DNA from: UBA3478 sp964217345
Lineage (GTDB): Bacteria > Bacteroidota > Bacteroidia > Flavobacteriales > Flavobacteriaceae
Assembly: GCA_964217345.1 (NCBI GenBank)
Contig: CAXPJI010000044.1
Coordinates: forward strand, 1-25,162
Reading direction: 5' to 3'
DNA: 25,162 nucleotides
In this document: positions 7,057-15,912 of the stretch, in pieces
Numbering within the stretch: the first letter of the stretch is position 1
How the letters are laid out: every line of letters starts with the position of its first letter
The notes under the pieces: generated by a model
Databases searched by the model: none
Told to the model about the DNA's origin: nothing
The model's input: only the letters and a program-made list of their open reading frames with translations
Translations under genes and position numbers: made by a program

Positions 7057-8205
7057 ATGAGCTATGATTTTGCGATAATTGGTGCAGGTGCTGCAGGCAC
7101 CTTGCTAGCTGTGGAGCTAGTTAATCGACCTAGTTTATCGACTAAAAAAGTACTGATTGTCGATCGAGAAGGTGGAGATTACCGTAATCGTACTTGGTGC
7201 TTTTGGGCTGAAACGGGTCACTCCTTAGACTTTCTGGTTAAACACAAGTACACTCATATTGCTGTTAGCGATGAGGATGACAAACCGTACGCCTCAATTC
7301 ACCCCTACACCTATAACCGTATAGAAGGTGCTGACTTCCACGATCACTACAGGCCGATTTTAAAAAATCATCCTCAAATTGATTTTGTTCTGGATGAGGT
7401 CGAACGTATTGAGAGCAACAAGGATTTAGCTCATATACACTTGTCTTCAGGGGGGTCTAAGTCGGCTAAGATTTGTTTTGACTCTAGATTTAGTTATGAT
7501 CGGCTTGCAGGTTCTAGATATCCGGTTTTACAACAGCATTTCATCGGTCTTGAAATAAAAACGAATCAAGAGGTATTCGATTCGAGTAAAGCAGATTTTA
7601 TGGATTTTAGTGTTCCGCAGAAAGGAAATACCCGTTTCATGTACGTACTTCCGACTTCAGCGACTCGTGCTCTTTTTGAGTATACCTTGTTTTCTCATCA
7701 ACCTTTAAAAGATTCAGAGTATGAGGAAGCAATACATGAATATCTCACCCTGAAAGAGATTTCAGACTACAAGGTGATTTCTAGAGAAAAGGGGAGTATA
7801 CCTATGAGTTCGCATCCGCTGTGGCGGCCTTTGTCTTCCCGAGTATTACCTATTGGTCTCAATGGCGGTTGGGCCAAGCCTTCGACAGGTTTCGCTTTCA
7901 ATCGAAGTCTGCAAAGGGTAAAGCAAATTGCTGATATTGTCGAGAAAGACCCTGAGAGACTTCCGAAATTAAAATTTAAAGATCGTTTCTGGTTGTACGA
8001 CCTGTTACTGCTTGATCTATTGGATCGAAAAAATGGAGCGGGTTCAAGACTTTTTGTGCGTCTTTTTGAAAAGCGCCAACCGCAGTTAATTCTTCAGTTT
8101 CTAGACGAGAAAACCCATTTTTTGCAAGAGCTATCGATAATGTCGGCCAATCGACCTATCCCATTCATCAAAGCCTTTTTCAGGTGGCTTTTTAAAGGTT
8201 TCTAA
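7057..8205 (+). CDS. crtY: Lycopene beta-cyclase
   Basis: Predicted lycopene cyclase (382 aa), which closes the ends of lycopene into beta-ionone rings to give beta-carotene. The N-terminal FAD-binding Rossmann motif is YDFAIIGAGAAGTLLAVEL (residues 3-21). RNRTWCFW at about 44-51, the YDRLAGSRYPVLQQHFIGLE region and FMYVLPTSATRALFEYTLFS near 195-214 are typical of the CrtY/CrtL family. The region from GLNGGWAKPSTGFAF is the conserved C-terminal cofactor segment. It converges on the polyprenyl synthase with a 14-nt 3' overlap, fitting a small carotenoid locus. Phytoene synthase, desaturase and any beta-carotene oxygenase or rhodopsin are not in the window. Confidence 0.92.
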   Translation: MSYDFAIIGAGAAGTLLAVELVNRPSLSTKKVLIVDREGGDYRNRTWCFWAETGHSLDFLVKHKYTHIAVSDEDDKPYASIHPYTYNRIEGADFHDHYRPILKNHPQIDFVLDEVERIESNKDLAHIHLSSGGSKSAKICFDSRFSYDRLAGSRYPVLQQHFIGLEIKTNQEVFDSSKADFMDFSVPQKGNTRFMYVLPTSATRALFEYTLFSHQPLKDSEYEEAIHEYLTLKEISDYKVISREKGSIPMSSHPLWRPLSSRVLPIGLNGGWAKPSTGFAFNRSLQRVKQIADIVEKDPERLPKLKFKDRFWLYDLLLLDLLDRKNGAGSRLFVRLFEKRQPQLILQFLDEKTHFLQELSIMSANRPIPFIKAFFRWLFKGF

Positions 8206-9157
8206 CCATTAATGAATGTGCAAATTGAGTTAAAAGTTCCTTCTTGTTATCTGCGATACTCAATTTTTCAAGTTCTTTTAAGGCTAACTCAGTATAGGCT
8301 TGTACGGCTTGTTTAACCGAGGTCTCGGCTCCAGTAGCTAAAAATAATTCTTTCACTAGTTCGACCTTTTGTGCGGTTTGATCTTGATAGGCGAGCTCAA
8401 GCGCATTTTTTTGCTCTTCGTTAGCGAGTTCAAAGGCTTTGATGTACAATAGCGTCTTTTTGTTTTCAATAATATCGCCACCTACTGTCTTTCCAAAATT
8501 TTCTGGAGACCCAAAGGCATCTAGATAGTCATCTTGTATTTGAAAGGCAGTACCCAGCAGTAGTCCGAATTGATAAAGGTGGTTCGATTCCTTTTCAGAA
8601 GCTTCGCCGATAAGTGCTCCCATTTGTAAGGCACAACCCACAAGTACCGCAGTCTTATATTGAATCATTTGTAGATATTCTGATTCGGTCACATCTGTTC
8701 GGGTTTCAAAATCAACGTCGTATTGTTGTCCTTCGCAAACTTCTAATGCAGTCTTGTTAAAGAGTTTTAAAAGGGATAGGGCCAGGTTAGGTGGGTAGTT
8801 CTCAAAATATCGATAGGCTTCAATGAGCATTGCATCTCCAGAGAGAATACCCGTATTGAGGTCCCATTTTTCGTGAATGGTTGGTTCCCCTCTTCGAAGC
8901 GCAGCCTCATCCATAATATCGTCATGTACTAGAGTGAAGTTGTGAAAGACTTCTATGGCTGCCGCTGCTGGCAATGCCTTTTCATGATGAGCCCCATATA
9001 GTTCTGCTGCTGCAAGGACTAAAGAAGGTCGAAGTCTTTTTCCTCCTAAGTTCAAAATGTATTCAATCGGAGCGTATAAATTTCTAGGTTCTTTTTTGCT
9101 CGAATACGCCTTTAGATAGGCAACGATTGCTTTTTGATACGGGATAAAGGCTTCCAT
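8192..9157 (-). CDS. Polyprenyl diphosphate synthase (likely GGPP/FPP-type)
   Basis: Trans-prenyl chain elongation enzyme (321 aa). It shows the GGKRLRP substrate motif (residues 38-44), the first Asp-rich motif HDDIMD (Asp79, Asp80, Asp83) and the second QDDYLD. The first motif has no two-residue insertion and Phe74 sits five residues before it. In characterised short-chain enzymes this pattern goes with C20 (GGPP) products, and the neighbouring crtY fits GGPP supply for carotenoids. The product length remains an inference. The start at ATG 9155-9157 (MEAFIPYQ) is where family homology begins. A longer frame to 9304 would run through its own promoter and the tetR operator. Confidence 0.9.
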   Translation of the reverse strand: MEAFIPYQKAIVAYLKAYSSKKEPRNLYAPIEYILNLGGKRLRPSLVLAAAELYGAHHEKALPAAAAIEVFHNFTLVHDDIMDEAALRRGEPTIHEKWDLNTGILSGDAMLIEAYRYFENYPPNLALSLLKLFNKTALEVCEGQQYDVDFETRTDVTESEYLQMIQYKTAVLVGCALQMGALIGEASEKESNHLYQFGLLLGTAFQIQDDYLDAFGSPENFGKTVGGDIIENKKTLLYIKAFELANEEQKNALELAYQDQTAQKVELVKELFLATGAETSVKQAVQAYTELALKELEKLSIADNKKELLTQFAHSLMVRNL

Positions 9158-9170
9158 AGACAAGTTTTCA

Positions 9171-9178
9171 CAAAAGTA
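9171..9178 (-). promoter_or_regulatory. -7 promoter element of the polyprenyl synthase
   Basis: The minus strand reads TACTTTTG (TAnnTTTG), 13 nt before the ATG. Confidence 0.5.
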
Positions 9179-9221
9179 GGAGAAAATTGGCGGTGGTCTT
9201 TTCGTTAAATAATTATTAACT

Positions 9222-9253
9222 CTGGAAACTTTTTTCGTTTTAAAAGTTTCCAG
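9222..9253. promoter_or_regulatory. Perfect 12-bp inverted repeat, likely TetR operator
   Basis: CTGGAAACTTTT (9222-9233) and AAAAGTTTCCAG (9242-9253) are exact reverse complements separated by 8 nt. The repeat sits 18 nt before the tetR start and immediately upstream of its -7 element, where it would block the -33 region. Size and placement fit autorepression by the adjacent TetR-family protein, co-ordinately controlling the efflux genes. It may also influence the divergent polyprenyl synthase, whose -7 is 43 bp away. Confidence 0.72.
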
Positions 9254-9258
9254 TATCG

Positions 9259-9266
9259 TATCTTTA
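9259..9266 (+). promoter_or_regulatory. -7 promoter element of the tetR-efflux operon
   Basis: TATCTTTA, one mismatch from TAnnTTTG, ends 5 nt before the TTG start of tetR. Confidence 0.5.
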
Positions 9267-9271
9267 CGGCC

Positions 9272-9877
9272 TTGAAAAAGGAAATTCTGCATAAAGCCAC
9301 TCAAATGTTCTTGGATTTAGGCTTCAAGAGCGTTACAATGGATGATCTTGCCAAAGAACTGGCGATCTCAAAGAAGACGATTTATTCCTTTTTTGAAAAT
9401 AAGTCTCACCTAGTCGAGTGTTCAACCCTTCATCTTTGCAGCACTATTAACTCTAGCATTGATCAGCTAGCGACTAAAGAACTGCATCCGATCGATGAGC
9501 TTTTTGAGGTACGTCAAATTGTTCGTCGCTTTTTGAAGAATGAAAAGAGTTCTCCTCAATATCAGCTTCAGAAATATTTTCCTGCGCTTTTTAAACGCTT
9601 GAAAGATGAACAACTCATGATGATGAGAGACTTTTTGATGTCTAATATTCGTCGAGGAATTGAACTAGGAGTCTATCGAGACGATATGAATCCCGAGATG
9701 ATTTTTAGACTTTACTTTTTTACCTATTTCTCGCTTAGAGATCCCCAAGAATTTCCTGAGAAACTCTTTAACACGCAAGAGTTGATTTTTCAACATATCA
9801 TTTATCACGTAAGAGGTATTGCTACAGCCAAAGGAGCGTCCTATCTCGAAACCTATTTAATCAACAATCAAGAATGA
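9272..9877 (+). CDS. TetR/AcrR family transcriptional regulator
   Basis: DNA-binding regulator of 201 aa. Residues about 1-47 form the TetR three-helix DNA-binding domain: ILHKATQMFLDLGFKSVTMD, then DLAKELAISKKTIYSFFENK. The rest is a helical ligand/dimer domain with no assignable ligand. The start is TTG at 9272, because the first helix of the domain is lost if the next ATG (9305) is used and because the -7 element lies just upstream. It is the first gene of the efflux operon and overlaps the outer-membrane factor gene by 4 nt (ATGA). It is the obvious candidate to bind the palindrome at 9222-9253 and repress the pump until an inducer binds. Confidence 0.92.
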   Translation: MKKEILHKATQMFLDLGFKSVTMDDLAKELAISKKTIYSFFENKSHLVECSTLHLCSTINSSIDQLATKELHPIDELFEVRQIVRRFLKNEKSSPQYQLQKYFPALFKRLKDEQLMMMRDFLMSNIRRGIELGVYRDDMNPEMIFRLYFFTYFSLRDPQEFPEKLFNTQELIFQHIIYHVRGIATAKGASYLETYLINNQE

Positions 9878-11208
9878 AAAAGACCCTTCAAGTACTCGTC
9901 TTTTTAGTTGGTGCATTGGCCTTCGGTCAAAAATCTATCTCAAGCTTTACCCTAGAGCAAGCAGTAGATTATGCGTTAATCGAAAATGCATCAATGAAAA
10001 ATGCTGCCGCTGATAAAAAGGATGCCTTAGCTCAAAAATGGGCAACCATTGCTTCTGGACTTCCGCAAATTAAGGGTTCGTTTAATTATCAGAATCAATT
10101 AAAACAACCCGTGGCACAAATTCCTGCTGAATTTTTCGGTGGTGAACCTGGAACATTTTCAGAGGTAGTTTTCGGGCAACCACAAAGTTTAAACGCATCG
10201 GTGACTTGGAATCAGCTCATCTTTGATGGTTCTTATGTTGTTGGAGTACAAGCGACCAGAACCTTTTTGGATTATTCCCAAAACGCCTACGACAAAACTG
10301 CATTAGAGGTCAGAGCATCAATAGTTTCGGCCTATGCTAATGCGCTTATGGCTGCCCAAAGTGCTGAGTTACTATCAAAAAATGTGGCGCAGATTGAGCG
10401 AAACCTTTTTGAAGCTACAGCGCTTTTGAAAAATGGGTTAGGTGAAGAAGAGACTGTCGATCAGTTACGACTTACTTTTAAAACCCTTCAGAGTAATGAG
10501 CGTAATGCTTATCGCCTGGCTAAGTTTAGCAAGCAGATGTTGAACGTAATGATGGGTAGAGAGATTAATGACCCATTATACTTACTTGATACACTGGAGC
10601 GCTTAGTGGGTATTGAAATGGTTGAAGAAATCCCAACCGATTTTGATCTGACTAAGAATGTCGATTATCGAATGGTTCAGAATTTAACTGAGCAGCGCTC
10701 TCTTGAACTGAAATTGGCCAAGAGTAAAGCTTTGCCTACGCTAAGCAGCAGTCTCAGTTTAGGAGCCAATGCATTCGGAGACACCTTTGACTTTTTAGAC
10801 CCTGACAAAAAGTACTTCAATACAGCAATCTTAGGGGTAAATCTGCAAATTCCACTTTTCAGTTCACTCCTTCGATCTGCAAATACTCAACGAGCAAAGA
10901 TTGCCGATTTAAAGGCTCAAAATACGAAAACAGAGACTGAACGATTGTTAGCATTACAGTTCGAAACCCTGACCAGTGCACTAACCTTGGCACGCGAACA
11001 GGTCGTCACCACGAAAGACAATTTAGATCTCGCTCAGCGCATCGCTGACAAGAATGAAATCAAATTCAAAGAGGGAATGGCAAGTAGTTTTGAGCTTCGT
11101 GAAGCACAATTACAGCTTTTTGCTGCCCAACAAGAGTACCTGTCTGCTCTTGTTTCGGTAGTGACCTCACATACTGATTTAGCAAACTTTTTAAACGAAT
11201 CGCTTTAA
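9874..11208 (+). CDS. TolC-family outer membrane efflux factor
   Basis: Outer-membrane channel component of a tripartite RND pump, 444 aa. Residues 1-19 are a signal peptide (MKKTLQVLVFLVGALAFG). The mature part begins FTLEQAVDYALIENASMKNA, the usual opening of the first OEP repeat. Long helical segments rich in Ala, Gln and Glu fill the middle and C-terminal halves, ending with KFKEGMASSFELREAQLQL, the typical second-repeat motif. It lies between tetR (4-nt overlap) and the membrane fusion protein (9-nt gap), so its partners are clear. The transported substrate is unknown. Confidence 0.93.
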   Translation: MKKTLQVLVFLVGALAFGQKSISSFTLEQAVDYALIENASMKNAAADKKDALAQKWATIASGLPQIKGSFNYQNQLKQPVAQIPAEFFGGEPGTFSEVVFGQPQSLNASVTWNQLIFDGSYVVGVQATRTFLDYSQNAYDKTALEVRASIVSAYANALMAAQSAELLSKNVAQIERNLFEATALLKNGLGEEETVDQLRLTFKTLQSNERNAYRLAKFSKQMLNVMMGREINDPLYLLDTLERLVGIEMVEEIPTDFDLTKNVDYRMVQNLTEQRSLELKLAKSKALPTLSSSLSLGANAFGDTFDFLDPDKKYFNTAILGVNLQIPLFSSLLRSANTQRAKIADLKAQNTKTETERLLALQFETLTSALTLAREQVVTTKDNLDLAQRIADKNEIKFKEGMASSFELREAQLQLFAAQQEYLSALVSVVTSHTDLANFLNESL

Positions 11209-11217
11209 GCAAATACT

Positions 11218-12387
11218 ATGAAATCACCTATTTGGACTTTACTATTGACGCTGGGTCTTGTTAGCGTTTCTTGTCAAACAAAATCATCAGGATCTATTGA
11301 CGAACTCATCGCTTCAAACGATGAAAACCTTTTAAGAGCAAAGCGCACTGAGCTATCGGCACAGCGCAACGTACTTGATGCTGATATTAAGCGATTAGAT
11401 GTGGTTATTGCTTCTCTCGATAAGTCAGCAAGTTTACCACTTGTAGCTACTTATGAGGTGACTCCACAAGAGTTTAATCACTTTACCTCTTTTCAAGGTA
11501 CAGTGAAAACGATGAAAAACATTAATGTATATCCTGAAATGCCTGGTCAATTACTAGAGGTCTTGGTTGTTGAGGGTCAAAAGGTAGAAAAGAATCAAGT
11601 GCTTGCTAGAATCGATGACGGCGGGCTCTTGGCACAGCTTGCACAAGCGAAATCCCAACTACTACTTGCAGAAACAGTTTTTAATCGTCAAGAGCGTCTT
11701 TGGTCTCAAAATATTGGATCTGAAATTCAATTTCTTCAGGCTAAAACCCAATTTGAATCGGCAGAAAAAGCAGTTGAAGCTTTAAGTCTTCAGGCAGAGA
11801 AATCAGTAGTACGTGCTCCTTTCGATGGAACCATAGATCAGATATTTAAAGAGCCAGGAACGATTGTTGCTCCTGGTATGGGTTCAGAACTATTTAGAGT
11901 GGTAAATATCGATGAGGTTTATGTTGAGGTTGACGTGCCTGAGACTCATATTACCTCTATCAGTGAGGGTTCTAAAGTTCACGTGAATTTATCTGCTATC
12001 GGTGAAGAGATAGAGGCACGCATTACAAGAGTTAGCAAAGTCATCAACCCAAGTAACCGTTCGTTTACCGTCGAAATTCCTCTTGATAACAAGAGCGGTT
12101 TTATTAGACCTAATTTAATGGCTTCGGTAGCGATTAACGATTACTCGAATAATTCAGCGATCATGATTCCTCAGTCAGTAGTTTCTGAGAATGCAGAGGG
12201 TCAGCAGTACTGTTTCGCACTAGAGGAGTCGACTGAAGGATACATTGCTAAGCGCCTAATCATTGAAACTGGAAAAACGTCAGAGGACTTTATTGAAGTG
12301 TTAGACGGAGTTGAAAAGGGAGCGCTACTTATTACTGAAGGAGCAAAAAAGGTGTCAGATAATCAACCTGTTAAGTGGTTAAACTAA
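11218..12387 (+). CDS. RND efflux membrane fusion protein (HlyD/AcrA family), probable lipoprotein
   Basis: Periplasmic adaptor joining pump and outer-membrane channel, 389 aa. The N-terminus ends in SVSC, which could be a lipobox with Cys19 as the lipidated residue; the -3 Ser is not the usual Leu. A short coiled coil (about 30-75) precedes the barrel. The lipoyl/biotinyl-like halves are MPGQLLEVLVVEGQKVEKNQ (about 106-125) and VRAPFDGTIDQIFKEPG (about 198-214), flanking the alpha-helical hairpin. The C-terminal membrane-proximal part includes VLDGVEKGALLITEGAKKV. It is followed by the RND gene after a 6-nt gap. Confidence 0.94.
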   Translation: MKSPIWTLLLTLGLVSVSCQTKSSGSIDELIASNDENLLRAKRTELSAQRNVLDADIKRLDVVIASLDKSASLPLVATYEVTPQEFNHFTSFQGTVKTMKNINVYPEMPGQLLEVLVVEGQKVEKNQVLARIDDGGLLAQLAQAKSQLLLAETVFNRQERLWSQNIGSEIQFLQAKTQFESAEKAVEALSLQAEKSVVRAPFDGTIDQIFKEPGTIVAPGMGSELFRVVNIDEVYVEVDVPETHITSISEGSKVHVNLSAIGEEIEARITRVSKVINPSNRSFTVEIPLDNKSGFIRPNLMASVAINDYSNNSAIMIPQSVVSENAEGQQYCFALEESTEGYIAKRLIIETGKTSEDFIEVLDGVEKGALLITEGAKKVSDNQPVKWLN

Positions 12388-12393
12388 TTAGTG

Positions 12394-15300
12394 ATGAATA
12401 AAGCATCAAAAAACGCGAGTAAAGAATATCGCTTAGCTTCCTGGGCCATAGATAACCCGACGATTATCTATGTGTTAATTGCCCTTTTCTTCACCGTAGG
12501 TCTTGCCTCTTACTTTGCGATGCCGCGAGAAGAATTTCCTGAGGTAATTGAGACTAAGATTTATGTAAGTACGGTTTACCCTGGTAATACTGCTGAGGAT
12601 ATTGAGCGCCTTGTGATTGACCCGTTAGAAGACCGAATTAAGAATATTTCTAATGTCACAAAACTCACTAGTACCTCTCAGGAAGACTATGGGATGATCA
12701 TGGTTGAGTTCGAAGAATCGGTAACCATAGCTGAGGCCAAAGTCCGTGTTCAAAATGAAGTAGATGTTGAAAAGGCAAGTGAAGATTGGCCCGTTTTTAA
12801 TGGAGCAAAGGTTGAGCCTAATGTTTTTGACCTAAATATTGCAGAGTCTCAACCCATTATGAATGTAAATCTCAAAGGAGATTACACTACAGAACAGTTA
12901 AAATCTTATGCCGAGTATCTAGAGGATGCCATTGAAGATCTTCCGCAAATTAAAGAGGTCGATATTCGAGGTGCTCAGGATAAAGAGGTAGAGGTAGCCG
13001 TAGATGTTTACAAGATGATGGCATCTAAAGTTAGTTTCAATGATGTACTCGGAGCGATTGCTAATGGAAATATGACGCTTTCTGCGGGCAATATGATTTC
13101 TAGTGGTCAGCGTCGAACCATTAGAATTTTAGGAGAAATTGAAGACCCATCAGAGCTTGAAAACTTCGTGGTTAAGGCTGAAAATGGGTCGGTATATCTA
13201 AGAGATATCGCTGAAGTAAGTTTTAAAGAAGAGGAACGTACCACTTACGCAAGAGAATCTCAAAAGCGTGTTGTGATGCTCGATGTGAAAAAGCGTTCGG
13301 GTCAAAATGCAGTGGATGCTGCCCAGCAGATTTACGACATTATTGAAGAAGCAAGAGCGAATATTCTGCCTTCAGATCTAGAGGTGACGATTACTAGCGA
13401 TACTTCTGCTACGACCATTAACCAGGTTGACGACCTAGTAAACAACATCATTTTTGGAGTAATTCTGGTAGTTGCCGTACTCATGTTCTTCTTAGGATTT
13501 AGAAATGCACTCTTTGTTGGATTCGCTATCCCGATGTCGATGTTCATTTCGTTTATGATTTTAAGTGCCCTGGGCTACACATTGAATACAATGATCCTAT
13601 TTGGACTTATTATGGGACTCGGGATGCTGGTAGATAATGGGGTAGTAGTAGTTGAAAATGTCTACCGATTGATGGATACTGAAAAGATGTCACGCATCGA
13701 GGCAGCCAAGAAAGGAATCGGAGAAATAGCTATTCCTATTATCATTTCAACCGCAACTACAGTGGCCGCATTTGTGCCGCTAGGTACCTGGCCAGGAGTA
13801 ATGGGACAGTTTATGATTTTCTTCCCGATTACTTTATCGGTGGTATTAGGTTCATCGCTATTCGTTGCAATCTTCATGAACTCGATGTTAGTTTCTCAGT
13901 TTATGGTGGTTGGTGAGAAGCCACTTCCAACTAAATTTTTACTGAAGTTAACAGCTATTTTTCTACCTATCGGATTGCTTATTATTCTCATTGGAGGAGC
14001 TGTTCGCGGCTTTGGTTCATTAATGATTGCCACGTTATTACTTATGTGGGCCTACAAAGGATTTCTTTACAAGGCGACGCTAAGCTTTCAGAACAATGTT
14101 CTTATTCGTCTTGAGAATTTCTATGAACGTCAGTTAAAAGTAGCCCTACGCGGACGAAATGTATATTACTATTTCTTGGCAACTATTCTGCTTCTCATTG
14201 TGGCATTTATGGGATTCGGTGCTTCTATTGGAATGGGTAGAACTAAGATTGAGTTTTTCCCAGATAACACCCCCAAACAGGTGATTATTTATATCGAATA
14301 TCCGCAAGGAACCGATATCGAGAAAACCAACGAGCTTACCAAGTCAATTGAAGAGCGTGTTTACGCCATAATTAACGACCCTATTTATCAAATCGATGGT
14401 AAGAATGCACTAGTAGAGACGGCAATTGCTCAAGTTGGTAAAGGCGCCGAAAACCCTTTTACTGAGGGAGGTTCTGCCGCAGAAATGCCACACCGAGGCA
14501 AATTGGTGATTCAAATGCGTGAGTTTAAGGAGCGTCATGGTTTAGACAGTGAAGCACTAAGAAAACGAATTCAAGAGGCGCTGGCAGGGGTATATCCTGG
14601 TGTAATTATTTCTGTTGAGAAAGATGCAGCAGGCCCGCCAACAGGATACCCGGTAAATATAGAAATTCAGGGTGATGATTATGATGAGCTGATGGCTCTA
14701 GGTACTCAGATGAAGAATTTCATCAATGAGAAAAGTATTGATGGAATGGAGGGTATCAAATTAGATGTTACCAAAGACAAACCCGCATTAGAGGTCTATG
14801 TAGATCGCAAAAAAGCAGGTGATCTTGGGGTTGCTGTTGCTCAAGTGGGTCTTCAACTTCGTCGTTCATTGTTTGGAGAAAAGGCAGGTATTTACAAAGA
14901 AAATGGAGAAGATTATGATATCAATGTTCGCTTCAATAAGGAGCTGAAGTATGATAAGAGTGCACTGTTTGAGCAGCGAATCATATTTAGGGATCCGGCG
15001 AATGGACAGATTAAAGAAGTTCCAGTTTCTGCCGTGGCTAGTGCGAGAAATACTTCAGGATTCTCTTCGATCAAACACAAGAACGGGAAACGAGTAATTA
15101 CCCTTTATTCAGCCTTAACCCCTGGTGGTAATGCAACTGAAATTGTCGATCAGATTCAAAAGGAGATGCAGTCATTTGGAGATCTTCCTGAAGGGGTGAC
15201 CATTGACTATACCGGACAAATTGAGGAGCAAAATAAGCAGCAGTCTTTCTTGATGGGAGCATTCTTCACCGGGTTGGCGCTAATTTTCTTTATTCTCATC

Positions 15301-15861
15301 TTTCAGTTTAGTGGGATCTCGAAGCCACTGATTATAATGATTGCAATTTTCCTTAGTCTCATTGGTGTTTTCGGAGGCTTGATGGTCACCGGTTGGCCTT
15401 TTGTAATTATGATGACGATGATGGGAATTATTGCTCTCGCAGGTATTGTAGTAAACAATGGGGTAGTACTCCTAGATTATACCCAGATTCTCATTGACCG
15501 AAAACTTACTGAATTAGGGGTAGATGAAAAGACCTTGTTAGATCGTGAAACACTTACGTCAATTGTGATTAATGGTGGAAAGGCGAGACTTCGCCCTGTA
15601 TTATTAACTGCGATTACTACTGTCTTAGGTTTAGTGCCGCTAGCTATTGGATTAAACATCAATTTCATCACGATGTTCACTCGATTCGATCCACAAGTTT
15701 ACGTAGGAGGAGACAATGTTATTTTCTGGGGGCCACTAGCTTGGACCGTAATCTTCGGTCTTGTAGTAGCTACCTTCTTAACACTTATCATTGTACCGGT
15801 GCTGTATCACATTACCTATCGTATGAAATGGGCGATCTTTAAAAGTCGCAGAATAGCATAA
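12394..15861 (+). CDS. RND efflux pump permease (AcrB-like, HAE family)
   Basis: Inner-membrane pump subunit of 1155 aa with two repeats, each of one helix, a large periplasmic loop and further helices. TM1 follows WAIDNPTIIYVLIALFF and the porter region begins EEFPEV. TM4 carries GMLVDNGVVVVENV (Asp414-Asn415) and TM10 GIVVNNGVVLLDY (Asn1021). AcrB has Asp-Asp and Lys at these places, so the canonical proton-relay set is altered; the TM11 segment LRPVLLTAITTVLGLVPLA keeps Arg and Thr. Between the two halves (about 510-560) are two extra hydrophobic segments. It is longer than AcrB (about 1050 aa). A GTG at 12391 directly precedes the ATG and could be used instead. A terminator follows at once. 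Confidence 0.95.
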   Translation: MNKASKNASKEYRLASWAIDNPTIIYVLIALFFTVGLASYFAMPREEFPEVIETKIYVSTVYPGNTAEDIERLVIDPLEDRIKNISNVTKLTSTSQEDYGMIMVEFEESVTIAEAKVRVQNEVDVEKASEDWPVFNGAKVEPNVFDLNIAESQPIMNVNLKGDYTTEQLKSYAEYLEDAIEDLPQIKEVDIRGAQDKEVEVAVDVYKMMASKVSFNDVLGAIANGNMTLSAGNMISSGQRRTIRILGEIEDPSELENFVVKAENGSVYLRDIAEVSFKEEERTTYARESQKRVVMLDVKKRSGQNAVDAAQQIYDIIEEARANILPSDLEVTITSDTSATTINQVDDLVNNIIFGVILVVAVLMFFLGFRNALFVGFAIPMSMFISFMILSALGYTLNTMILFGLIMGLGMLVDNGVVVVENVYRLMDTEKMSRIEAAKKGIGEIAIPIIISTATTVAAFVPLGTWPGVMGQFMIFFPITLSVVLGSSLFVAIFMNSMLVSQFMVVGEKPLPTKFLLKLTAIFLPIGLLIILIGGAVRGFGSLMIATLLLMWAYKGFLYKATLSFQNNVLIRLENFYERQLKVALRGRNVYYYFLATILLLIVAFMGFGASIGMGRTKIEFFPDNTPKQVIIYIEYPQGTDIEKTNELTKSIEERVYAIINDPIYQIDGKNALVETAIAQVGKGAENPFTEGGSAAEMPHRGKLVIQMREFKERHGLDSEALRKRIQEALAGVYPGVIISVEKDAAGPPTGYPVNIEIQGDDYDELMALGTQMKNFINEKSIDGMEGIKLDVTKDKPALEVYVDRKKAGDLGVAVAQVGLQLRRSLFGEKAGIYKENGEDYDINVRFNKELKYDKSALFEQRIIFRDPANGQIKEVPVSAVASARNTSGFSSIKHKNGKRVITLYSALTPGGNATEIVDQIQKEMQSFGDLPEGVTIDYTGQIEEQNKQQSFLMGAFFTGLALIFFILIFQFSGISKPLIIMIAIFLSLIGVFGGLMVTGWPFVIMMTMMGIIALAGIVVNNGVVLLDYTQILIDRKLTELGVDEKTLLDRETLTSIVINGGKARLRPVLLTAITTVLGLVPLAIGLNINFITMFTRFDPQVYVGGDNVIFWGPLAWTVIFGLVVATFLTLIIVPVLYHITYRMKWAIFKSRRIA

Positions 15862-15864
15862 ATG

Positions 15865-15894
15865 AAAAAGCCCGGTTGAACCGGGCTTTTTTTT
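15865..15894. terminator. Strong bidirectional Rho-independent terminator
   Basis: Stem GCCCGG (15870-15875) / CCGGGC (15881-15886) with loop TTGAA, flanked by five A on the left and eight T on the right. It closes the efflux operon 4 nt after its stop. The left A-run gives a U-run for minus-strand transcripts, so it also suits the MORN gene if that gene originally ended at 15913. Confidence 0.92.
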
Positions 15895-15912
15895 GAACTT
15901 AAATCTTGGCGT

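Noticed and set aside
9158..9304. 49-residue N-terminal extension of the polyprenyl synthase
   Set aside because: It would be encoded through its own promoter, the palindromic operator and the start of tetR; family homology starts at the ATG at 9157.
13332..13877. Minus-strand open frames inside the RND gene (also in feoB and aspS)
   Set aside because: They are antisense shadows of strongly recognised genes, with no start context or family resemblance.
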